DNA of 12,096 bases from Eggerthellaceae bacterium (lineage in GTDB: Bacteria > Actinomycetota > Coriobacteriia > Coriobacteriales > Eggerthellaceae): contig DMNP01000283.1 of the NCBI GenBank assembly GCA_003452695.1, positions 1 to 12,096 of the forward strand, written 5' to 3'. How positions within the stretch are numbered: the stretch's first letter is position 1; the number at the start of each line of letters is the position of its first letter. The notes beneath the pieces are model-generated. The model had not been told where the DNA came from. It did not search any database and saw only the letters and a list, made by a program, of their open reading frames with translations. The position numbers and the translations under genes were made by a program. Shown here in pieces: positions 1 to 5,934 of this stretch.

Positions 1-559
1 ACTTCGGCACGCACCAGATGCCTTTCACGCGCTCGTCGGAAGCGGCGATTTCCTCGACCATATCCATGTCGGGGCCATCGTCGTTCATGGGAACGGGAAT
101 GTTCTCGAACCCGAACGACTCGGTTATCAGGAAATGGCGGTCGTAGCCTGGCACGGGGCAGATCCACTTAATCTTGTCGTAGCGGCGCCAGGGCTTCGAC
201 CCGCGGGCACCGAAGTCGTAGAAACGGGCAACCGAGCTGTACATAAGGGTAAGGCTGGAATTTCCGGCCACGATAACGTTTTCCGGTTCGTCGTCCAGCA
301 GCACGGCCATAAGGCGACGTGCTTCCATGATGCCTTCAAGTCCACCGTAGTTGCGGCAGTCCGTGCCGTCTTCGGCAAAGCATTCCTCCGACGTGTTCAG
401 CAGTTTCAGCATGTCGATGGACAGATCCAGCTGGTCGCTTGCCGGCTTGCCGCGCGCCATGTTCAGGGAAAGATTGCGCGCGTTGTATTCCGCAAGCTCG
501 GATTCCAGTTCGACCTTCAGCTTGGTCAGCTGCTTGTGGCTTAGATTCGCATACGTCAT
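1..559 (-). CDS. Aspartate aminotransferase, Rv3722c-like (PF12897 type), 3' part outside window
   Basis: This is the N-terminal ~186 residues of a PLP-dependent class I/II aminotransferase; the gene continues past position 1. What is seen: an ATG at 559-557 preceded by AAAGGAGA, and the motifs ARGKP (residues ~35-39), GTDCRNYGG (~64-72), a NSSLTLM segment and CPVPGYDRHF. These occur in the same order and spacing as I recall for mycobacterial Rv3722c, the main aspartate aminotransferase there (nitrogen transfer between glutamate and oxaloacetate/aspartate, cytosolic, PLP-dependent). The PLP-binding lysine lies in the missing part, so catalytic competence cannot be judged. It is transcribed away from vsr, with a short spacer between them. 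The family fits an actinobacterial host. Another class I aminotransferase specificity is possible, but the fold-level call is firm. Confidence 0.85.
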   Translation of the reverse strand, partial: MTYANLSHKQLTKLKVELESELAEYNARNLSLNMARGKPASDQLDLSIDMLKLLNTSEECFAEDGTDCRNYGGLEGIMEARRLMAVLLDDEPENVIVAGNSSLTLMYSSVARFYDFGARGSKPWRRYDKIKWICPVPGYDRHFLITESFGFENIPVPMNDDGPDMDMVEEIAASDERVKGIWCVPK

Positions 560-587
560 AGCGGCTTCTCCTTTCGGTACCTCCTGT

Positions 588-593
588 ATTATA
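588..593 (-). promoter_or_regulatory. -10 box of the aminotransferase gene
   Basis: A perfect TATAAT reads on the minus strand about 28 bases upstream of the ATG at 559, followed by AGGAGG and AAAGGAGA. No good -35 hexamer is visible at the usual distance, and the element is two bases, not one, from an upstream TG. The position is right for a short leader. The assignment is by motif only. Confidence 0.35.
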
Positions 594-660
594 GGCAAAT
601 GCACGGGCCGCCCGCCATGCGACGCCCGCAGACCCCAAGAATTAACGTCGGGAAGGTTAT

Positions 661-1110
661 ATGAATGCGAAGATGAAGGCGCCGCCGGCATCGAACGAGA
701 ACGTGCGCAAGTCGATGCAGGGAAATAAGCGCCGCGATACAAAGCCCGAGCTGGTCGTGCGCCGCATGTTACGGGACATGGGATATCCGGGGTATCGCCT
801 GGATTGGAAGAAGGCGCACGGGCACCCCGACATCGCGTATCCGGGACGCAAGATTGCCATCTATGTGATGGGCTGTTTCTGGCACCATCACGAAGGATGC
901 AAGTACGCCAGCACGCCCAAGCAGCACAGCGACTATTGGCAGGCGAAGTTCGCTCGCAACAAGGCCCGCGATGCCGAGGTGCGCGCCGCCATGGCAGCCG
1001 ATGGCTGGCACGTCGTGGAAATCTGGGAGTGCGAGTTGAAGAAGGACAAGCTGGAGGAAACGCGCGAGCGCCTGCAACAGGAAATCCGCTATGCATTCGT
1101 GAAGCTATAG
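661..1110 (+). CDS. vsr: Very short patch repair endonuclease (Vsr), solitary
   Basis: A 149-residue protein, the usual Vsr length. Vsr nicks DNA 5' of the T in T:G mismatches made by deamination of 5-methylcytosine, which starts short-patch repair. Seen: N-terminal MQGNKRRDTKPELVVR (19-34), catalytic Asp57 in HPDIAYP, then GCFWHHHEGC (71-80) carrying the intercalating Phe73/Trp74, catalytic His75 and metal-binding His and Cys residues, and Cys124 in WECEL, the last Zn ligand by comparison with E. coli Vsr. One extra residue separates the HHH and the second Cys relative to the E. coli enzyme; many homologues vary here. Start: ATG 661 with GGGAAGG just upstream; ATG 673 is an alternative. Vsr genes usually sit next to a C5-cytosine methyltransferase, but none is visible on either side here. 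Confidence 0.95.
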   Translation: MNAKMKAPPASNENVRKSMQGNKRRDTKPELVVRRMLRDMGYPGYRLDWKKAHGHPDIAYPGRKIAIYVMGCFWHHHEGCKYASTPKQHSDYWQAKFARNKARDAEVRAAMAADGWHVVEIWECELKKDKLEETRERLQQEIRYAFVKL

Positions 1111-1182
1111 GCGACCGAAGCTCGCCTCTCGCCCCCAGTCGATTCCGAAGCGCCCTCGCCGTGCGCGGGTTCGGCTGCTGCC

Positions 1183-1273
1183 GGGCCGGGGAGGGGGATT
1201 CGGGCTTGGCTTCGGCTTTGCTTTAGTATTTAACAGGATTTGTGCCTGCAGAATCGCCCTCACCCCCTCCCCG
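1183..1273 (+). repeat. G-rich inverted repeat with G-quadruplex motif
   Basis: Perfect 11-base arms CGGGGAGGGGG (1187-1197) and CCCCCTCCCCG (1263-1273) flank a 65-base loop. The left arm lies inside a run with four G-tracts of at least three (1183-1185, 1188-1191, 1193-1197, 1202-1204) separated by 2, 1 and 4 bases, which meets the usual G-quadruplex pattern. It fills most of the 306-base gap between vsr and the first HD-GYP gene, where I see no ORF. There is no T-run after the right arm, so a classical terminator is not supported. Its role is unknown. Confidence 0.5.
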
Positions 1274-1366
1274 TCTCCACCGCTGGCCGGGCCATGGGCG
1301 GTTCCCGAGGAGACGCATCATTTGAAATTGCGCCAAGTGGACGTTCATGAGCGCCCGATAATCAAC

Positions 1367-1372
1367 TATGAT
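1367..1372 (+). promoter_or_regulatory. Possible -10 box of the first HD-GYP gene
   Basis: TATGAT (5 of 6 to consensus) lies 44 bases before the chosen ATG at 1417. Only a weak -35-like TTCATG (1344-1349) lies 17 bases upstream. A second candidate, GATAAT, is at 1357-1362. A start site near 1379 would leave a ~38-base leader, which agrees with the downstream ATG and its GGAG motif. The call is weak and rests on motif and position. Confidence 0.25.
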
Positions 1373-1416
1373 GGAACATGGTTCAATCGATGCATGTTCA
1401 GGGATGGAGAGGCGTC

Positions 1417-3765
1417 ATGGTCACGAATGAGCGCGGGGACGCGAAGCGCGCGCCGTCCAGGCTGCTGAATGCGTTCGTCCTCTGCGTTCTGTGCATCGTG
1501 CTGAACGTCGCCGGGGCCCAATTGGCCCTGGTGTTCAGTCTGCCTGTGTACTTGGACAGCGTGGGAACCATCTTGGCTGCGATGGTCGGGGGCTACGTGC
1601 CGGGCATCGTCGTGGGCTACGCGACCAACCTTATCGTAAGCATTTCGGACAACACGGCGTTCTACTACGGCATCGTGAACGTGTTGCTGGCCGTGCTGGC
1701 GGCCTATCTGGCAAAACGGGGCTGGTTCAAGAAGCTGCCCCTCACCATGCTTGCCGCCGTGCTGTTCGCCATCGTGGGCGGTTTGCTCGGGTCGGCCATC
1801 GGCGGTTTCCTGAACGAGGCGGATCTGGGCGGCGACACGTCGGCTTCTTTCGCAACGCAGCTGGCCGCCACGGGCGTGCTCGACCCGCTTGCCGCGCAGG
1901 TATGCGCCGTGCTGTTCGTGAATTTCGTGGACAAGATGCTCGTCGTGCTGTTCGCCACGCTCGTCTTCCACCTCATACCCGAAGAATGGCTTGCGCGCCT
2001 TGATTTCATTCCCTGGCGCCAGGCTCCGCTTTCCCCCGAAGAGCTGGATGCCGCAATGGGCGCAAAGCCGCGCAGCGTGTCGCTCAGCACGAAGTTCGTC
2101 GTGCTCGTGGCTTCCATCATGACCTTCGTCGCCGTGGCCACGACAGCATTCAGCTACCTTACCTTCCACCAGTCTATGATCGATGCCGAAAGCGTGAAGG
2201 CGCAGGGCATCACGGACCTCATGGCGCAGGTGGTCGATCCCGAACGGGTGCCGGAATACCTGGCCGAAGGCGAGCAGGCTCCCGGCTACGTGCAGGTGGA
2301 AAAAGAGCTTGCGGCCATCCGGGATTCCTTCGACGACGTGCAGTACGTCTACGTGTACCAGATACGCGAAGACGGCTGCCATGTGGTGTTCGACCCCGAC
2401 TCTGCCGAAGAGCCGGGATCGGACCCGGGCGAGGTCGTTCCCTTCGACGAGTCCTTCAAGGCCTCCGTGCCCACCTTGCTGGCGGGCGGGCAAATCGATC
2501 CGATAGTGTCCAACGAGTCGTATGGCTGGCTGCTGACCGTGTACACGCCCCTGAAGAGCATGTCGGGGGCCACGGCATGCTATCTGGCCGTCGACATTTC
2601 CATGGAGCACCTCGTGGCCGACGAGATGTCGTTCATCGCGGGCATCGTCACGCTGTTCGCAGCGTTCTTCATCCTGGTGTGCGCCATCGTGCTATGGCTG
2701 GCCCGATACAGCATCATCGTGCCCGTGAATTCCATTTCGCGAGCGTCGAGCAACTTCATGTTGAACAACGACAGCGTCGAGCAGATAAAGGCGCTCGAAA
2801 TACGCACGGGCGACGAGATAGAGAACCTGTACAACGCCGTGAACCAGATGTCGCAGGATGCGGTGCGCTATGTGGCGGACGCGCAGGAGAAGAACGACAC
2901 GATAACCCGCATGCAGGACAACCTGATCATGGTCATGGCCGACTTGGTGGAAAGCCGCGACAAGTTCACCGGCGACCATGTGCGCAACACGGCTTCGTAC
3001 ACCCGCATCATCATGAACCAGATGCGCCGCGAGGGCATTCATCCCGAAACGCTGACGAACGAGTTCATCTCGAACGTGTACAAATCCGCCCCGCTGCACG
3101 ACGTCGGCAAGATCGTGGTGTCGGACACCATCCTGAACAAGCCCGGGCGTTTCACCGACGAGGAATTCGAAATAATGAAGCGCCACACCATCGCCGGCAA
3201 GGAAATCCTGGAAGGCGCGAAGGGTGCCGTGTCGGAGTCCTCCTATCTGGACGAGGCGCAGAACCTCGCAGCCTACCACCACGAAAAATGGGATGGCTCG
3301 GGATACCCCTACGGGCTGTCAGGCGAGGACATCCCGCTATCGGCGCGCATCATGGCGGTGGCCGACGTGTTCGACGCGCTGGTGTCGAAGCGAAGCTACA
3401 AGGAGGGCTTCCCCATCGAAAAGGCCCTGGCCATTATCCAGGAGGGCATAGGCACGCACTTCGATCCGCAGGTGGCGCGTGCGTTCCTGCATGCACAGGA
3501 CAAGGCGCGTGCCGTTGCGGAGAAGAGCAACGAGAAGAAGCGGCTCGAGGAAGAGGCCGCGAAAGCGCGGGAGGCGGGCGTTCCCGGCGATGCCGGTGCA
3601 GGCTCCGACACCCCGGACGGTTCGGGGGCCGCGGAGGCTTCGAAGGCTTCGAAGGCTTCGGAGTCCTCGGAGTCCTCGGAGTCCTCGGAGGACGCGGGAA
3701 ACGTCGGCGCGGCTGCCCCGGGCGTTCCCGGCAAGCAGGAATCCCGCGAAAGCGGCACCTCGTAG
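1417..3765 (+). CDS. Membrane sensor HD-GYP phosphodiesterase (paralogue 1)
   Basis: Predicted 782-residue inner-membrane protein that would hydrolyse cyclic di-GMP (or a related dinucleotide) in response to an external or membrane signal. Layout: residues ~12-195 multi-spanning membrane domain with an LDSVGTILA...GGYVPGIVVGYATN segment resembling ECF-transporter S components; TM ~226-250; extracellular Cache-like sensor ~251-404 (QYVYVYQIREDGCHVVFDPD); TM ~405-430; HAMP-like linker; HD-GYP ~505-690 with H561-D562 in HDVGK and HHEKWDGSGYP (621-631), all key residues present. The tail (~695-782) is charged then Ser/Glu/Ala-rich. Start: ATG 1417 has GGAG seven bases upstream, and its N-terminus aligns without gaps to that of the paralogue at 5935; the in-frame ATG at 1378 would add 13 residues. 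The cyclase-like gene begins 16 bases after the stop, so the two are probably co-transcribed. HD-GYP call firm; S-component resemblance is inference. Confidence 0.88.
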   Translation: MVTNERGDAKRAPSRLLNAFVLCVLCIVLNVAGAQLALVFSLPVYLDSVGTILAAMVGGYVPGIVVGYATNLIVSISDNTAFYYGIVNVLLAVLAAYLAKRGWFKKLPLTMLAAVLFAIVGGLLGSAIGGFLNEADLGGDTSASFATQLAATGVLDPLAAQVCAVLFVNFVDKMLVVLFATLVFHLIPEEWLARLDFIPWRQAPLSPEELDAAMGAKPRSVSLSTKFVVLVASIMTFVAVATTAFSYLTFHQSMIDAESVKAQGITDLMAQVVDPERVPEYLAEGEQAPGYVQVEKELAAIRDSFDDVQYVYVYQIREDGCHVVFDPDSAEEPGSDPGEVVPFDESFKASVPTLLAGGQIDPIVSNESYGWLLTVYTPLKSMSGATACYLAVDISMEHLVADEMSFIAGIVTLFAAFFILVCAIVLWLARYSIIVPVNSISRASSNFMLNNDSVEQIKALEIRTGDEIENLYNAVNQMSQDAVRYVADAQEKNDTITRMQDNLIMVMADLVESRDKFTGDHVRNTASYTRIIMNQMRREGIHPETLTNEFISNVYKSAPLHDVGKIVVSDTILNKPGRFTDEEFEIMKRHTIAGKEILEGAKGAVSESSYLDEAQNLAAYHHEKWDGSGYPYGLSGEDIPLSARIMAVADVFDALVSKRSYKEGFPIEKALAIIQEGIGTHFDPQVARAFLHAQDKARAVAEKSNEKKRLEEEAAKAREAGVPGDAGAGSDTPDGSGAAEASKASKASESSESSESSEDAGNVGAAAPGVPGKQESRESGTS
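3636..3690 (+). repeat. Nine-base tandem repeats in the C-terminal tail
   Basis: Nearly three copies of GGCTTCGAA (3636-3660) run directly into three copies of GAGTCCTCG (from 3661) plus a partial copy. They encode SKASKASE and then SESSESSE within the disordered tail of the first HD-GYP protein. The unit is a multiple of three, so copy-number change would keep the reading frame. The paralogue at 5935 has no such tail. Confidence 0.75.
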
Positions 3766-3781
3766 TGAAACGGTGATGCTC

Positions 3782-5155
3782 ATGGCAGACAAGCAGCAGG
3801 AAACAGAACGTGTCCGGAAGCGCCAAGGCGGCGGGATAAGCATACGCATTATCGGCGCCGTTGCCATCGTAATCGCCATCGCCCTGGCTTTCCACGCATT
3901 TGCGCTGGCCAGTTCCATAACCGATGCCAATCAGGCCGCCAAGGACGGCGAGAAGCGCTATGTGGAGTGCAGCGATGCGGTGGACAATTTGCAAACCGCC
4001 TCGGATTACCTGACCACCCAAGCGCGCCTGTTCATAACCACGGGGCGACAGGAGTGCATGGAAAGCTATCTTGAAGAGCTGACCGTCGTGAACCGTCGCG
4101 GCAAGGCGGTCGAGGCGCTGAAATCCAGTCTGTCGGACGACCAGAGAGCAGCCGCAGAGCTGGAAGAAGCGCTGGAAGTTTCCGACGAGCTTGCCAAGCG
4201 GGAGCTTGTGGCTATGCGCCTGGCGGCCGAATACTACCAAGTGCAGGACGTGCCCGACAAGGTGGCGAGTGCAGACACTGGCTCGGTGGAAGTGGGGCCG
4301 GGTGCCGATGGCAAGTTGCAAGCAGCGCGCAAGCTCGTGCTGGACGAGGACTACGATGCGGCGAAGAAATCGATCTCTGCGAGCGTCGAGGCCAGTTCGA
4401 GTGCCTTGCTCGCGCAGTTGGACGCCGGCGTTGCCGCAAACGATACGCTGATGCAAAACCTCCTTTTCCAGCTGCGCATATCGGTTGCCTTGCTGCTGTG
4501 CACCGTCATGGTCATCGTGCTGGTGCTGTTCATGTACGTGCTGAAGCCCCTCGGTCGCTATGTGAGGCGCGTCGATAAGAACGAGCCATTGCAGGCCGAA
4601 GGAGCCTACGAGTTGCAGTACCTGGCCCATGCCTACAACGCCATGTACGAGGACAACAGCAAGCGCATCGAGCAGCTGCGCGAATTCGCCGAACGCGACC
4701 CGCTTACCGGCATCAGCAACCGCAGCGGCTACGACAACTTCCTGGCCACGCACACGCGCAACATTGCCCTCATCCTGTTCGACATCGACGACTTCAAGGG
4801 CTTCAACACGGCTTATGGACGCGACACCGGCGATGCCGTGATGTCGAAGCTGGCCGCAGCGCTCGTCGCCGCCTTCCGCTCCACCGATTTCCCCTGTCGC
4901 ATCGGTAGCGACAAGTTCGCCGTTATCATGACAAACATGGAAGACGACATGCGCAATGCGGTAACCGACAAGGTGAACCTGGTGAACACCATCCTGGCCG
5001 ACGATTCCGACGACGTGCCGCTGATAACGCTTTCGGTGGGCGTGGCGTTCAGCGCCGAGGGCATGGACGACCACGACATCTACGAAGCTGCAAACACGGC
5101 GCTGAACCAGGCGCGCGACAAGGGCCGCAACAGCATTGCCTTCTACGGCGACTAG
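3782..5155 (+). CDS. Membrane GGDEF-domain protein with degenerate active site (GSDKF)
   Basis: Predicted 457-residue inner-membrane protein. Layout: TM1 ~19-44, extracellular mostly helical sensor ~45-230 (four-helix-bundle type, TTQARLFITTG), TM2 ~231-254, short linker, GGDEF domain ~290-457. Seen in the domain: DPLTG (306-310), FDIDDFKGFN with metal-site D334 and guanine-site N342, a later TGD, and the ending QARDKGRN. The signature, normally GG[DE]EF, reads GSDKF (375-379): the second Gly is Ser and the Glu is Lys. The allosteric inhibitory site RxxD is intact (R366-S-T-D369). From family knowledge this pattern suggests a protein that binds c-di-GMP or GTP rather than an active cyclase (inference). 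Start: ATG 3782 with GGTGAT upstream; ATG 3776 is possible. It lies between two HD-GYP genes and probably shares a transcript with the first. Confidence 0.85.
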   Translation: MADKQQETERVRKRQGGGISIRIIGAVAIVIAIALAFHAFALASSITDANQAAKDGEKRYVECSDAVDNLQTASDYLTTQARLFITTGRQECMESYLEELTVVNRRGKAVEALKSSLSDDQRAAAELEEALEVSDELAKRELVAMRLAAEYYQVQDVPDKVASADTGSVEVGPGADGKLQAARKLVLDEDYDAAKKSISASVEASSSALLAQLDAGVAANDTLMQNLLFQLRISVALLLCTVMVIVLVLFMYVLKPLGRYVRRVDKNEPLQAEGAYELQYLAHAYNAMYEDNSKRIEQLREFAERDPLTGISNRSGYDNFLATHTRNIALILFDIDDFKGFNTAYGRDTGDAVMSKLAAALVAAFRSTDFPCRIGSDKFAVIMTNMEDDMRNAVTDKVNLVNTILADDSDDVPLITLSVGVAFSAEGMDDHDIYEAANTALNQARDKGRNSIAFYGD

Positions 5156-5173
5156 GTGCGGAAGAAACACGAT

Positions 5174-5192
5174 GGGAAAGACGCCGTTTCCC
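5174..5192 (+). other. Small hairpin between the GGDEF and GNAT genes
   Basis: GGGAAA (5174-5179) and TTTCCC (5187-5192) pair around a 7-base loop in the 90-base spacer. There is no T-run, so it does not look like an intrinsic terminator. It might affect mRNA stability, or it may be chance. Confidence 0.2.
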
Positions 5193-5245
5193 GTTGCGCT
5201 CGCAGCGGGGAGGCGGGTCGTTCCCAAGATAGCAGGAGGATATGC

Positions 5246-5776
5246 ATGAGCTTATCGTTCATTCCCGTGAAATCGGCCGACGACCAGGAACTGCTTGCGC
5301 GGATTGCGGGCGAGATCTGGCGCGGCTACTGGCCCGCGATCATCGGCGAGGCCCAGACCGAATACATGGTGCAGAAGTTCCAGAGCCTGGATGCAATCGT
5401 GCGCGACATGACCGAACACGACTACGAATACTGGCTGCTCGTAGCCACCGAACAAGACGAGGATGGCTTGGAGAAGGACATCGTCGGCTTCACGGGCGGG
5501 CACAACGAACCCGAGACCAACCGCTTCTTCATATCGAAGATCTACCTGTTCCCCGAGGCGCGCGGTCATGGCTATGCGCGCCGTGTTATCGAGTTCTACG
5601 AGGACCTGTGCTTCGCGCGCGGCTTCGAAGCCATGTACCTTACCGTGAACAAGCACAACGACCTGGGCATCCGCGCCTACGAGGGCACGGGGTTCGAAAC
5701 GATCGATTCGGTGGAGACCGACATCGGCGAAGGCTACATCATGGACGACTACATCATGCAGCTGCGCTTGTCGTAA
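5246..5776 (+). CDS. GNAT-family N-acetyltransferase
   Basis: A 176-residue cytosolic acetyltransferase that transfers an acetyl group from acetyl-CoA to an amine; the substrate is not identifiable from the sequence. Seen: the beta4/alpha3 acetyl-CoA pyrophosphate loop in KIYLFPEARGHGYARR (R-G-H-G-Y-A matching the Q/RxxGxG/A motif), followed by the C-terminal NKHNDLGIRAYEGTGF segment typical of GNAT motif B. The N-terminal GEIWRGYWPAII region resembles the PaiA/polyamine acetyltransferase side of the family, a tentative hint only. Start: ATG 5246 has AGGAGGA (5234-5240) five bases upstream, much better than any earlier codon; a start at 5156 would lack a ribosome site. It lies 90 bases after the GGDEF gene on the same strand and may be the last gene of that transcript. 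Confidence 0.9.
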   Translation: MSLSFIPVKSADDQELLARIAGEIWRGYWPAIIGEAQTEYMVQKFQSLDAIVRDMTEHDYEYWLLVATEQDEDGLEKDIVGFTGGHNEPETNRFFISKIYLFPEARGHGYARRVIEFYEDLCFARGFEAMYLTVNKHNDLGIRAYEGTGFETIDSVETDIGEGYIMDDYIMQLRLS

Positions 5777-5781
5777 CAGAG

Positions 5782-5816
5782 TGTGTCAGGGGGACGTTTC
5801 TCTTGACACAGGGGGA
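5782..5816. repeat. REP-like palindromic element
   Basis: Seven-base arms TGTGTCA (5782-5788) and TGACACA (5804-5810) are each followed by AGGGGGA or GGGGGA, so the stretch is both an imperfect dyad and a direct repeat of a GTCA/CACA + GGGGGA unit. It starts six bases after the GNAT stop codon. From memory, GTGTCAGGGGGACG-type palindromes recur in many bacterial genomes near genes and near REP-associated tyrosine transposases. No transposase is present here, and copy number cannot be judged from one window. Confidence 0.45.
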
Positions 5817-5934
5817 ATCGTCTTCTTAACACGCACAGCGGCGGGTTCGGCCGTGCAACTGGGCGCTGGTAGTTGTATCATCTAATCATTACATGTGCAT
5901 CGACGCAGCGCATGGGTCGACGATGGGGGCCGCC

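Noticed and set aside
1187..1273. vsr terminator at the G-rich inverted repeat
   Set aside because: The loop is 65 bases and no T-run follows the right arm, so it does not fit an intrinsic terminator.
1366..2610. Long minus-strand open frame opposite the first HD-GYP gene
   Set aside because: Its translation is His/Arg-rich without a recognisable domain and it lies wholly opposite a gene with clear domains; it is a by-product of GC-rich codon bias.
3434..5227. Long minus-strand open frame opposite the GGDEF gene
   Set aside because: No domain and low-complexity Arg/Pro ends; the plus strand carries the conserved GGDEF protein with matching motifs.
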